Source: Distichodus sexfasciatus (Eukaryota > Chordata > Actinopteri > Characiformes > Distichodontidae). Taken from it: a stretch of DNA of 64,000 nt. Numbering within the stretch: the stretch's first letter is position 1; each line of letters opens with the position of its first letter. The position numbers were made by a program, and so were the translations under genes. Positions 12,471-23,601 of the stretch are shown here, in pieces. The notes beneath the pieces are model-generated. The model had not been told where the DNA came from, ran no database searches, and worked only from the letters and a program-made list of their open reading frames with translations. The stretch spans positions 856,041 to 920,040 of the forward strand of contig JAVGVS010000107.1 in assembly GCA_032718565.1 (NCBI GenBank), given 5' to 3'.

Positions 12471-13030
12471 TAGGGGGAGCCTGTCATGCTCCCCCTGGAC
12501 TTTACCCCAGCCGCCCACCAGAGGGCATCCCCGTCCTGTCTTTTGTCTGTCTTGTGCGGTATGTCAATCAATTTCCTCTGTCCTGCCTCTGTGCGTTTTG
12601 ATTGGTTAGCCATTCCTTAGTTGATTATATGTTACACCTGTGTTATCTTACTTCTTTGCTCTTAGTCTCCTGATCTGTTTGTTTCATTGGTCTGGTGCTT
12701 TAGTTTGCTTGTTTCCTCTTTAGTTCCCACCGCCAGTCAACTCGGCTCTGTCAATCTATTGGTTCAGTAATTTAGTACCTTGTCTGGTTTAGTCAGGTAA
12801 CCTGTTGTTTGCAGGTTTTTCAGTTTAGTCTCCTGTTTAGGCACAGCTCTCCCTTTTGTGTATATCGGTCGACTGTTACACTACCCCATGTTGGCGTGCT
12901 CTGTTTCTTTTTTACTCAAGAAAAAAGAGAGGTTTTCCGTTCGTGTTTTGTGGCCATCGAACCCTTTTATTTTGCTGTTTTAATAAAGAATGCTTCGCAC
13001 GAAGCAAGTGCCGAAGTACTTGCTTCATGA
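12471..13030 (+). repeat. Unassigned insertion starting with a palindrome
   Basis: Starts with AGGGGGAGC, 7 bases, then GCTCCCCCT, a perfect 9-bp inverted repeat. It continues with CCACCAGAGGGC and ends with TTTTAATAAAG and GCTTCGCACGAAGC. The AATAAA near the end could mean an LTR-like or retroposon unit, but no target duplication was found. Family unknown. Confidence 0.3.
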
Positions 13031-13111
13031 ATTTACATTATTTTAAGATTAAATGGATAGTTTTGTATTCATTACCTTTTGTTTTACAAAATCAAGCACC
13101 ATCTTGATGTT

Positions 13112-13252
13112 CATTCATTCATTCATTCATTCATTCTCCGAAACGCTTCAATCCCAACTGGGGTCGCGGTGGGATCGGAGCCTATCCCGGGAACTGACGG
13201 GCGCAAGGCGGGGACCAACCCTGGGCAGGCGCCACAACACCGCAGGGCAAAG
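13112..13252 (-). mobile_element. 5'-truncated V-SINE-type retroposon with target duplication
   Basis: The segment runs from a (TTCA)n tail through GCTTCAATCCCAACTGGGGT and GCGCAAGGCGGGGACCAACC to CAGGGCAA. It is flanked by CTTGATGTT at 13103-13111 and again at 13253-13261. The tail is at the left, so the element is on the minus strand. Confidence 0.75.
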
Positions 13253-13526
13253 CTTGATGTTGTGTTACATAAAAAAGAGGACTACCGCAGGCACTGGTAT
13301 CGAAACTGGTACTTGCTATCAGCCGATACCCAAAATAAGTTTAAGTGTGTCTGTTTGTAATGTAGTATTTTCCCAGTTACTGTCATTTAATAAAGTTGTA
13401 TAGCTGTATACTGGAATTTTTTCATTACAGATCTGTTACTACATTAAAAAGTTAAAGTTTTCTCCAGAAGAAAGCCTGTCAAAAGAACCACCGCAGTCTC
13501 CTCAACTGAGCCTTCTTCATTTTAAG

Positions 13527-13790
13527 ATGAGAGTGATTATTTGTCATTGTGAACACAGCACAGCACAACACAGAGTGCACCACAACAAAGTGATCTCTGC
13601 ATCTGACCTATCCATGAAGGGGCACTGGGCAGCTATTTTCGTCAGTGCCCAGGCAGCAGTGTTTGGGGACAATACCCTGCTCCTGAGTACCTCAGTGGTA
13701 CCTTTACCAATCCCGGACTTGAACTGGTAAACTTCTGATCACGGAGTCAACTCCCTAATCATTACACTACTGACTGCTTGCTCCATTTAT
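13527..13790 (-). mobile_element. tRNA-derived SINE (family A), reverse orientation
   Basis: Read on the minus strand it has a tRNA-like head, then GGTACC.CTGAGGTACTCAGG, CCAAACACTGCTGCCTGGGC, CCTTCATGGATAGGTCAGAT, and an AATGACAAATAATCACTCTC tail. The same order recurs in about ten copies across the window. Confidence 0.8.
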
Positions 13791-14523
13791 TAATGAAACT
13801 CAAACTCATATCAGATCAGTACTCAGTTTCAGATAATATCCAAAACACTGGCATCTATACCATATCAGGTCTGAAAATCTGGGTTGTTGCATCATCAGTG
13901 TAAGTCTACTGTACAGTAAACACGAACAATCATTTTCATTCATAAAGCAAATGATTCTACACCTTGAATCAGCTTTTTTATTCAAGTGAATGCTGTTGTT
14001 TGAGTGATGTGGTCTAACTGCATCAACATGACTGCAATCGTCTCGGTGTGTGCAGCTGCTGGCATCACTGAGCGCTTGGAGCCGTAGCCTAGAGACAGAC
14101 CAATTATGACCAGAAATAGAACAGGCAGATGTTCTGAAAGACACACGACATGTGTCTGTGTGCAAGTGTGTGTATGTGTGTGTGTTTATTAATGATGTGC
14201 CAAGATGACAGGGTTGTCACAAGCAAATCTAATAACCTCTGGTTCAGTGTCATAAGCCCAGAGTCAGCTGCTGTGTGTGTGTTTGTGTGTTTATGAGTCT
14301 AAGTGTGTGCCTGTGCCTGTTTCCTCTGGATAAGAATACATGGACATGGTATCATTAATCATACGCTGATAGCCTACACCACACTGGACGCTTATTCCTG
14401 TTTTCTTAACTGTTCTGATACAGAAAACAGTTTTTCCAGCTCTTTTATAAAAAGGTGCAAAATACTATATAATATAATAAAGACCCATAAATAACACTTA
14501 CATAAACAAATATATCAACAAAA

Positions 14524-14762
14524 AAGGGGCAGGGTACCGTAACGGTTAGGTTACTGGTTTTCAACCAGTGATCAGAAGGTCACTTGTTCAAATCCCAGTC
14601 CGGTAAAGGCACCACTGAGGTACCGTCCCCAAGCACAGCTCCCGGGGGCTGCCCATGTCAGCTGCCCACCACTCCTTCACGGATGGGTCATATGTAGAGG
14701 TCACATTTTGTAATGGTGTGCTGTGGTGTGTTCACAATGACAAATAATCACTTTCATTTTCA
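14524..14762 (+). mobile_element. tRNA-derived SINE (family A)
   Basis: Nearly full copy. Head GGGGCAGGGTACCGTAACGG, an A/B-box-like region ending GTTCAAATCCCAG, body CACCACTGAGGTACCGTCCC and CTTCACGGATGGGTCATATG, tail TTCACAATGACAAATAATCA. Confidence 0.85.
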
Positions 14763-15365
14763 AAATGTAATAATGTTCTTTTAACAAGATATTCAGCGCA
14801 TTTCTGCCTTTTCAAGTCTGCTTTCGGGTTCTGTCTAAGTGCATGTCACTATTTAGCAAAACTACACATCCACACACACACACACACACACACGTAAATA
14901 TGCACACAATATGAGGAGTGGCAGGCACAGAGGAGCAATTATGACAACCACACAGTCTTGGAATAAACAGAACATTAGTGTGAGGGCTGCACTCCTAAAC
15001 ACTGCCCTCTCAAACACACATACACACAAACACACACACACACACACCTCCTCCTTCTCCTCCCCTACAGCACTCAACATTTCCACCCAGACAACAATGG
15101 CTCCCCATAGACTATGAAGTGTGTCTCGGTGAAACGCATCCCTGCTCCTTTTAAGGGTCTTCTCACTCGGCCCGTTGCATCCCGCTGGATCTGGCAACGC
15201 AACACCCCAAAGCATCGCTCATCTGACAAGCAACTTGTAAAAGAAAGGAGAAATGTCGACGGAGTAGAACTCTAGCCACTGGTGTGTGCCAAGAGCTGGC
15301 CCGAAATACAGAAATATTAAAAAGAGACAGGGAAAGAAGACATAAAGATAAGTAGAGATATGGTT

Positions 15366-15530
15366 ATAGGGTTGGCCCCATGACCAGCACGTAACCAGTT
15401 CAAGTCCCGGACCGGTAAAGGTACCACTGAGGTACTGTTCAAGGTACAGGCACTGCTTTAGCTACACACTGCTCCTTCATGGCTGTGTGGTGCGTTCACA
15501 ATGACAATCAATCATTTTCACATTTTACAG
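15366..15530 (+). mobile_element. tRNA-derived SINE (family A), partial
   Basis: Shortened copy: GTTCAAGTCCCGGACCGGTA then TACCACTGAGGTACTGTTC, CTCCTTCATGGCTGTG and TTCACAATGACAATCAATCA. The head and part of the body are missing. Confidence 0.75.
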
Positions 15531-16427
15531 TCACATAAAGAGATACAACTCTTCTGTTTACAGAATGCACAAGCGATCTAGGCTACGTGTTACAAGAAAA
15601 GCTGTGATTTAAGCGTTTTGATATTTTTCTCTCTCCTCTCTGTATTTGTGGTGTGTGTGTGTGCGCATCTCGAATCGTATTCACCCACTTTTCATACTTG
15701 CCGTGGATTTTACTGGAGCATGAAATTATCTCCCTCCCCGAGGGAGGATCAGATCTGCTTCAGTACGTGTACGAGATCAAATCCTTGAATAAGTGTTTAC
15801 ACGACCAGCCTCTTCCAAACTCGGGTAATGGGTCACGCGATCATGCAGTGATGTAACTCGTGTCTCAAATTGCAATTTTTTCACTGAATACTGAAAGTAC
15901 ATGATTGTGTACAGCGTAGAATGTTGTAGTTTCTAGGACAGTACTGTCTCAAATCAAACAGTGTCAAAACAGCTAACAACAAATGATTATATGCAGTGCC
16001 CTCAGTGTAAAATTCGAATTAATTCAATTAAATTAATTAATGAAAACTGTTTGCGGAAATCCCACAGACCCAATCCCACCCAATTAGAAAAGTGAAAATG
16101 TGCAAACTAATTTTTCCTAATGTGCAACGTTCTTCTAAGCCACTCGGGCTTCATATGTTTAGCTTACAGATGGTGGTCGAGTGCTTGAACTGTTCCACAC
16201 TCCACTTACTGGTACTTAATTGCACATTTTTCAGTACCACTTTAAATAAGACGTCCCTTTTAAAGGGTTATAAATAATTTATAATCACGTTGTTCATTTT
16301 GTAATCATTTGTTGATTAAAGCATTGATAAGTAAGTTGTAATAGTGGTCATACATTGATGCAGGCTCACTACTTGGCGAGATCTCAGATCTTTTTAGTTG
16401 CTTAGCTCATCTTGTACAGCTTATCTT

Positions 16428-16662
16428 GGGCAGCTGGTGGTGTAACGGTAGTGTGTTCGCCTTGTGATGAGAAGGTCGCAGGTTCGAATCTAGGTCCAGT
16501 ACCACTGAGGTACTCGTGAGCAAGGTACCGTCCCCAAGCACTGCTCCCCGGGCGCTTGTTAGCTACCCACTGTTCCTTCACGGCTGGGTTAAATGCAGAG
16601 GTCACATTTTGTTATGGTGCACTGTGCTGTGTTTGCAATGTAACAAATATTCACTCACTTGT
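16428..16662 (+). mobile_element. tRNA-derived SINE (family A)
   Basis: Well-preserved copy. GGGCAGCTGGTGGTGTAACG starts the tRNA-like head, GGTTCGAATCTAGG is the B box, then ACCACTGAGGTACTCGTGAG, CCCCAAGCACTGCTCCCCGG and CCTTCACGGCTGGGTTAAAT. Confidence 0.87.
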
Positions 16663-16790
16663 TCCCTTCTCGATCAGAATGTCAACTTCATCAGCTATTT
16701 GTTAACATGTTCCAGTAAAATTACGGTCAAGTGGCAGTGTTCTTCCTCATTAGGTGATTGATTTTTTGATGCGTTACTAGATAGCATCTA

Positions 16791-17162
16791 TTCATTCATT
16801 CATACATTTATTATCCGAACCGCTTAATCCCAACCGGGGTCGCGGGGGGACCCGAGCCTATCACGGGAACTACGAGCACAAGGCAGGGGCCAACCCTGGG
16901 CAGGCGCCAACATACCTCAGGGCATACACTCTCACAACAATCACACTCTCATTCACACGATAAGATGGCCAATTTTAGAGCCGCCTATTAACCTATACTG
17001 CACGCTTTTTGGACTGTGGGAGGAAACCTGAGCCCCCAGTGGAAACCCACACAAACACGGGGAGAACATGCAAACTCCACACAGAAAGGTGCTACGGCCG
17101 ACCTGAGGATCGTACCCAGGACATTCTCGCTGTGAGGTGGCAGTGGCGCCACTGCGCCACCC
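16791..17162 (-). mobile_element. Near full-length V-SINE
   Basis: Read on the minus strand it starts with a tRNA-like head (GGTGGCGCAGTGGCGCCACT) and passes through the vertebrate V-core (CTGTGTGGAGTTTGCATGTT and CTCCCCGTGTTTGTGTGGGT). It then has a LINE-like 3' region with CCGGTTGGGATTAAGCGGTT and an (AATG)n tail. TTACTAGATA occurs at 16774-16783 and again at 17163-17172, a slightly decayed target duplication. Confidence 0.85.
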
Positions 17163-17595
17163 TTACTAGATATCAGTTATCAGTTGTCTGCCTAAACCAA
17201 CCTTGGTGTTTGAACTGATGATTGGTCCATCCATTGAGATGGTTCATAACATTTTTATAACGAGTTACTGACATTTTCATCTGGCAAAAGGGAGCTTTTT
17301 TATAAAGTGTAAAACACATCTTGCCAAATAGTGAGCCTGCATCAACGTACCGCTGCTACAACCTGCTTATTATTGATATAAAACTGTCTACAACCTGATG
17401 AACAACCCAAAAATGAATCGTTTATAACACCTTCTAAGGACAGTCTTGTTGTAAAGTGGTGCCACTATTTTACTTAGTGGTACTTCTTGATGTGAACACA
17501 TTTTTTGAAAATATAAAAATCTTGAAAAGCCGATTGGAATGGGTTACTTTTTCAAGAGAATGAGAAACTAGATCAAGGTAACCCTGACCTGCCTT

Positions 17596-17597
<2 letters not shown>

Positions 17598-17629
<32 letters not shown>

Positions 17630-17640
17630 ACAGAGAGAGA
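17598..17640 (+). repeat. (GT)n followed by (GA)n
   Basis: A GT run of about 30 bases passes directly into GAGACAGAGAGAGA. Confidence 0.88.
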
Positions 17641-18077
17641 GTGCAGAAGACATGCTGTTGTTTTTAGCTGGCCTCTATAGTAAACACTGCTGCTTTCACA
17701 CCTCGGTTTAATTAATCACAATGACCCACAAAACATGGCTGAACCACGGCTGCACAATTTGCCCTCTTTGAAGCCACTGCACTTGGAATGAGGGAGGCAG
17801 AGATCAAGCCCTGTTGCTTTTGTTGGGGAAAAGTAGAGCACTGATCAGACAATGCAGGAACAGAGCACCGTCCCACACAGAAAGCACGGATGGCTTGCAG
17901 GGAAGACCTTATAAAAAACGTGGCTACCGAGTGGCTGTGGGCGGCTGGCACCAGACTGAGAATAAAACTGAACAGAAAGAAGACAGAACAGATTTGCTGC
18001 TTCTTGGCAAAGTAAATAAAACAGAATTCTGACTGATTACAGTGTATTATATTTTTGGCCAGACCAGCAGTGGACTA

Positions 18078-18250
18078 GGGGGCAGTTGGTAGTGTAACGG
18101 TTTGCCTCGTGATTGGAACATTGGCACTGCTCATGTTAGCTGCCCACTGCTCCTTCACAGATGAGTCAAACGCAGAGGTCACATTTCCTTGTGGTGCACT
18201 GTGTGCTGTGATGTGGTGTGTTCACAATGACAAATAATCACTCACTTTCA
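18078..18250 (+). mobile_element. tRNA-derived SINE (family A), internally deleted
   Basis: GGGGCAGTTGGTAGTGTAAC then directly CACTGCTCATGTTAGCTGCC and TCCTTCACAGATGAGTC. The B-box region is lost. The tail is TTCACAATGACAAATAATCA. Confidence 0.8.
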
Positions 18251-21200
18251 CTAGAAGTTGCCGTGTTTATGTCCTTTGATTTCAGGCAATGAACTTCCGA
18301 CCGTATGTTACCACTACCAGTTGGTGAGTAAAATCTGAGTGCTACATGCTACTGTGTTTATGTCTTATTATATAACTTGAGCTGTGTCAGAAGGAGCACT
18401 GGAGCAACTCCATGTGCTGGATGGAATTATAACAATTATCCATAATGTCCTTCATGTTTGAAACTTTGGAATTATCTCAGTAAATACAAAAGTGTATAAT
18501 ACATTTCATTTCAAATTATTGTTTTGATCAAAAGACTCATTCATGACAGAAAGGTAAGAAATGTTGGCTTTTTATATGGTGTTGTTTACAGTGATATATA
18601 CAGAATGCCAGTGAGTTTTTTGCTCACTGGTTAAAGGGTTAATCTGGTTCATGCTGGTCATTTTCTTCTTTGAAGCTGGTCAGTGATTGAAAACACTACA
18701 AAAACTGGTTTGCCCAGCTGGTTTGGCTAGACGGTCCACAAGACCAGTTGCTCAAAATTCAAATGCCTTTAACTTTTTGGACAGGGTAACAGCGTGGCTT
18801 GTGAAAAAAAAAATCTAATTTAAACAAACTGTCAACTAACTTTTTATTGTTGCCAATAAGCCAAGACAAATACATTGTCTAAATTCTGCAACACTAGGGA
18901 ATCTACTGGAATCTATTGGAATCTAATGGAAACTTCTAAATCTAAAAAAGCATAATTTGAACACAAAATGCATTCTGGCTGTTTGACTACATCTGACATT
19001 CACTTAAAATTTGTAAAAATCTGATGGTTTTTAGCTAGTCTCTAAAAGTCAGAAAACCCAAATCAGTCTAACTTACTAATTCAAATAAATACCACTCTAT
19101 AATATAAACTTAAAAACTAATGAGAAAGTCACTCAGATTTGGGTTTGTGACTCTGTATTCATTCTTTCTTTGGTTCAGTTCTGCTGGCTGGTTGGTGTGG
19201 CTGCTGACAGCAGGACAGCAGATTAAGCCTTTAAGTGTATACTAGGCCCTGTTTGTGGGAATTGGTAAAACAGGTAGTCATTCTGTAGTCATCACACAGA
19301 CCTTGTGATTAAGTCCCTGTCTTTTTTTCCACATTGTGCTCACGCAGTCGGTATTTCCAAAGAGCTTTGCTAGGAAAACTGCACACCATGATGTGACCAG
19401 TACAGTCCGGTACTTTCCTGCACTTCCTTATCTCAGACCTTTATTCTCAATCCTGATCCTTTCCCCTTTTTTCTCAAACTCCTTACACAAACTAAATTTC
19501 CTGGTATTTCACCAGATAAAAAGCGACAGGCGGTTGGAAGGTCTCTGTTAGAGTCGAAAGACCTGCAACAAGAGAGTGCTCAGCATTTTACTGCCCTTGC
19601 CTTTAAAGTGACCAGCATCAGGCTATTGGTCATGGTGTTTACTATCCTGTGTGGCTCCACTGATCCTGGCATTCCTCTCCGACTGTGGGCCAGAAAACGA
19701 AAGAAACAAAGACGGCAGCTTCCTGCTGGAGGATATAAATAAAAATGGAGTCAGCCTGGGAGCTGTTTCCTCTTACAGAGCTGATTAAATGTGTGAAGTG
19801 CAAGAGAAAGGGGGGAGAGAGAGACTCTCACAGAGTTAAAGGTCTCGGAGCAAACAAACAGGCCTTTGATGAACGGCAGCTATAGTTCTGGCAAATCATT
19901 ATTGCAGGACATTCAATAAAGCCATTTTGAAACCTAATGAAGTGTACAGACGATTCTAGAGAAATAGGGAGAGAGTGAAAGACAGGCCGAGAGAGGGAAA
20001 ATGAACAACACAGGTCACCTTGTGCATTTTTATTGGTGCCTTCCTATTAGGGTTTCTGTGTCTTCTACCTCACACCTTTAAAGAGTCAAACCCCCTACAG
20101 AGACCTACCAGAGTCACAGCAGCCTCAGCTCATCACGCACACCCACACATACACACCCACCCACACACACCTACCCTCTTAAACACCCTGAAGCTTTCCA
20201 ACAGCTGCAAGACCAATGTGTGAAACAAAGAATGGAGTATGAATGGTGGAGAGAGAGGACAGAGGACCTTTCAGGTTTTCCCCTAAATGAGAAGAAGCTG
20301 AGATTTGTTCATTTGTGAGGCTTTGTCAGGACATACTATGTGAGTACTGATCATCTAAAGTAAAAATGTTTTTACTTTTACTAAGTTTCAGGTTTTATTT
20401 AGAAAACTAAAGTGTTAAAGTGTAGAGCTACTCAGAACGCTAATGTACTAGCTCACACACAGACACAGTTGTGTGCGTGTGTGTGTGTTTATGAGTAAAT
20501 AACAAACTGCCCACATTACTGGTCATTCCAGTATGTATGCGGCTTCGTTTCTCATCGCCACGTGACATTCTCCAGCTACACAGGATTCATGTGGCTGAAT
20601 ATTGCGTCATGTTCTGAGGAAAACTCCAATATTTCAGACTTGCGTGTCATCTACATTCCTTTTGGTCTGGAGAGCAAGCATAAAATACTTCCTTGTAAAT
20701 ATCCCCCAACACAAGCTCTTGTTTTGTTCATATCGCTCTCTCTCATTAAATCTATTCTCTGACCACTGTCTCATATCAAATGACGTCCTTACTCCCGGAC
20801 AAACGCCCGGCACCGAAAAAATCAATAAATCAGACAAGATCTGCTTTTTCTCTCATCCTCCTTTACACAGCCAAGACGCTCTATCCATCCTCTCCCCTCT
20901 CCCTATCTGTCTCTCTTTCTCTCTCTCCCTCCCCCACCTTCTCCATATGCCTGCCTCCCTGCTGCTACACAGGCATTACACTGACTTTTATAAATGTCAC
21001 AGATATAGGAAGAACGAATAGGGGAACTCTCACACACACACACACACACACACAAACACAGATAAACACACACGCACATTATGAATTGTTATATTTTATG
21101 GGAAAATAGTAAAAATGAACTGCAATGATAACACTTTACTCAACCCCAATTCCATGATTAACACTTCACAGAGCAGAAGATGGTTACACATGTTTGTGTT

Positions 21201-21288
21201 TGCTGCATTTATTCAGTCTGGGATTTTGTCAGCTATGAGTTCCAGCCATCACGTATAAAATTAACCAGAACCCAACCTGACTCGACTC
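18251..21288. other. Unassigned intronic or intergenic sequence
   Basis: Mostly unique AT-rich sequence. Only (CA)-rich patches (about 20130-20170, 21031-21056) and a CT-rich patch (about 20885-20945) stand out. No exon was recognised. Confidence 0.4.
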
Positions 21289-21289
21289 G

Positions 21290-21352
21290 GTGGCGCAGTG
21301 GTTAGCGCTGCTGCCTCACCTCAAATAGGTCCTGGGTTTGATCCCCAGGGCA
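21290..21352 (+). mobile_element. tRNA-like head of a V-SINE-type element, fragment
   Basis: CTCGGTGGCGCAGTGGTTAG ... CCTGGGTTTGATCCCCAGGG looks like the 5' tRNA-related portion of a V-SINE without its core. It is not a functional tRNA gene, because the fold beyond the A and B boxes is absent. Confidence 0.5.
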
Positions 21353-22133
21353 TCCCACTGATGTCAGTTTAAAACACATCATACTACTCACTCTGATGTA
21401 CTCTGTTGACAGAGTAAAATTTCTGTAGAGAACAAAAAAAATGAGTTCCTCACAAAAAGACTTAATGCCAAATCACTAGCTACATAAAGACAAAGAGCAC
21501 AACCGTAAAAACAGACCCTGGCAACCACATTCACTGCACTCTAACACATGTCTACCATTCATTTTTCACAGCAGTAGTGCATATTATTAAAGTCAATTTA
21601 TGGATCTACCATTAAAGTCAAGTTATGTGTTTTCCCTTCTGTGAAATTTACACTGCAAAAGTCAACACCTCATCGCTGGCCGAAGACCCACAAGCAGCCC
21701 AATGACTTCAGCCACAGATGTGCCCCTAAAGCCAAACCAACATTAAAATCAACTACATCATGAGCTGAGCTCCCCAACGTATGTAAAATGAGCTCATCTG
21801 TAAAATGTTTACTGAACCACATATATTTAAATGTATTTGATCTCAAATATAAGATCAACTCAGGATCAACAATCATGGTCAAATTGAAAACCAAGAATTC
21901 CCTTTTCTCCTTTTCTATATTCAGGCTTTTTCAGTCCAGCAAAATGTCCTCTCTGACCAGAAACGTAGCTCATCACATTGATCCTTTGTTTAGTAAAGAT
22001 TTATTGTCCAATTTGTCAACAGATTCTAGAGTTATACAGACTTTAATAAACCAACTGTAAGAACCCAAGAAGACCCACGTCAGAACCTTGAGGAACACCC
22101 CTGTATCACTGTGTAAAACAGCCTTTTGCTTAC

Positions 22134-22292
22134 CTCTCGGCTCTTCTCCAGTTCTGCCTGCAGGACCTGTTTGGCCACCTCCAGGTCCTGGAGCTTCACC
22201 TGGAGCTCCTCGTTCTCCTGTTCCAGGCGACATCTTTTCTTCTCTACGGTCTCTAACTCGCTGTGAAGCCTGATGGACACGTCCTTGGCAAC
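22134..22292 (-). CDS. mtcl2: mtcl2 coding exon 3 (residues 369-421)
   Basis: This 159-bp exon (53 codons) is preceded by the acceptor TCCCAG and followed by GTAAGC at 22133-22128. It encodes VAKDVSIRLHSELETVEKKR, then an unbroken Glu/Leu-rich heptad pattern to ...ELEKSRE. The junction LEQDVK|VAKDVS matches the usual MTCL/SOGA exon arrangement. Confidence 0.92.
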
Positions 22293-23559
22293 CTGGGACA
22301 GTGGGAAAATGGGGTTAGAGAGCAAAATTGTATGAGAAGGCCCTGAGTGGCCATTAGTGTCGCCTTCAGACCATCTAGGCCTGAAATATTCATCAAGTCC
22401 ACACTGAAATCGCAACTGGAATAAAGGCCCTTTACAATGTAATTTCACATTAATGATGAGCTACCAAAGACAATCGTGGTACAGCATGAAGAGGAAACTG
22501 TACTATTCTCCAGTGTTATGGGAAACGATATACATTTAAAATAAGTTACAGTCTATTGTATTTATATCACATTAGATATTGAAAAAAGGTTATAAAGGAA
22601 AATATTTACAGCAGGTTGGGAATAACTGTATTATGACTTAATTGTGTGCAATTTTACTTGTCATTATCCTGGCGAGGTAAGAGAGATTGAAGGGTAATCA
22701 AGCATTACAGCTCAATATGCCATGTTGTCTCTGTTCCCATTATTAATGTTCCATTATCTTAATCGTTACACAGTATGCTGTATTGATTAGCAAAATCCAA
22801 AACCATGAAGACCCTTAACACATAAACATAAAGCTAAATTCACAAATATTGCATGAGTCTCCCGGTGAGACATGTATGATGCTACTGATATGTGAGAGCA
22901 GTGCTATGGAGACATTCTGCAGAAGACCCATTTACTGGTTCAAAACTCAAGGCTCCCTCAGGGAGCTGAGTTCATTAAAAGCTTTCTCATTACTAAGCAG
23001 CGCTAAAATTTAAAGAGGGTTGCTATCAAGGTTAGGCAAACAACACACACACATAAACTGGCCACAAGCACACACACGGTCCAGGATCCAAGAGTGGTGT
23101 ATAACAATAAGCTGTTAATACAAAAAAGCTAAAGATAGCCAAGTGAGTGATATCATTTAGAATTTCATTTTTCATCTTAACATTTTTGTGACATTTAACA
23201 TCAACATAAAAATAATCCTAAAATAATATTATCATTTTCTCAAAGTGGAAGATCATAGAAATATTCCACAAAATCTAGATTTATATTTGTACAGATATCA
23301 GTTTTATACTGTTTTAAAATAAACAGAGTGATAAGAAGGCAGGCCTCATTCAGTCATAAGGGATTTGGATGAGAATCCGATAAACAGAGAGCATTTGTTT
23401 GTAATTACATGAGGGAATCTCCTTTCTTTCTAACCCACCCATCTCCCTCACTCCCTCTCTCTCTGAATCCATGCCAAGGGGCAGCTGGGTATCCACAATG
23501 CCTCTCTGTGCCCACAACACGCTCTAATTCATATCAGATCCCTCCTCCTCATCTCCCAC

Positions 23560-23601
<42 letters not shown>

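Larger units (their letters stand above)
12204..13897 (+). mobile_element. Decayed hAT-type element interrupted by later insertions
   Basis: Left end TAGGGATGCACCAATCCGAT. The right part (13795-13897, CTCATATCAGATCAGTACTC ... GGTTGTTGCATC) aligns by eye with the right end of the element at 44804-45777. Between them lie a V-SINE fragment (13112-13252), a reversed tRNA-SINE (13527-13790) and an unassigned segment (12475-13030). The right boundary is approximate. Confidence 0.5.
1..22133. other. 22-kb repeat-rich stretch without recognised exons
   Basis: No frame shows family-like protein or plausible splice-bounded coding sequence on either strand. Open frames are short, or come from simple repeats and transposons. 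Since mtcl2 exon 3 has a good donor at its left edge, this is probably mtcl2 intron 3. An unrecognised divergent exon could still be present. Confidence 0.5.

Noticed and set aside
12485..13028. Solo LTR of a retrovirus-like element
   Set aside because: It starts TG and ends CA with an internal AATAAA, but no target duplication or primer-site context is visible. Left as unassigned.
14862..15215. 117-codon minus-strand open frame
   Set aside because: Much of it is Cys-Val runs from (CA)n microsatellites. No splice-supported or conserved segment.
16430..16560. Possible tRNA genes (also at 14530, 21295, 63750-63832)
   Set aside because: A- and B-box-like sequences are present, but each is followed by the same SINE body and the cloverleaf is incomplete. 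They are SINE heads.
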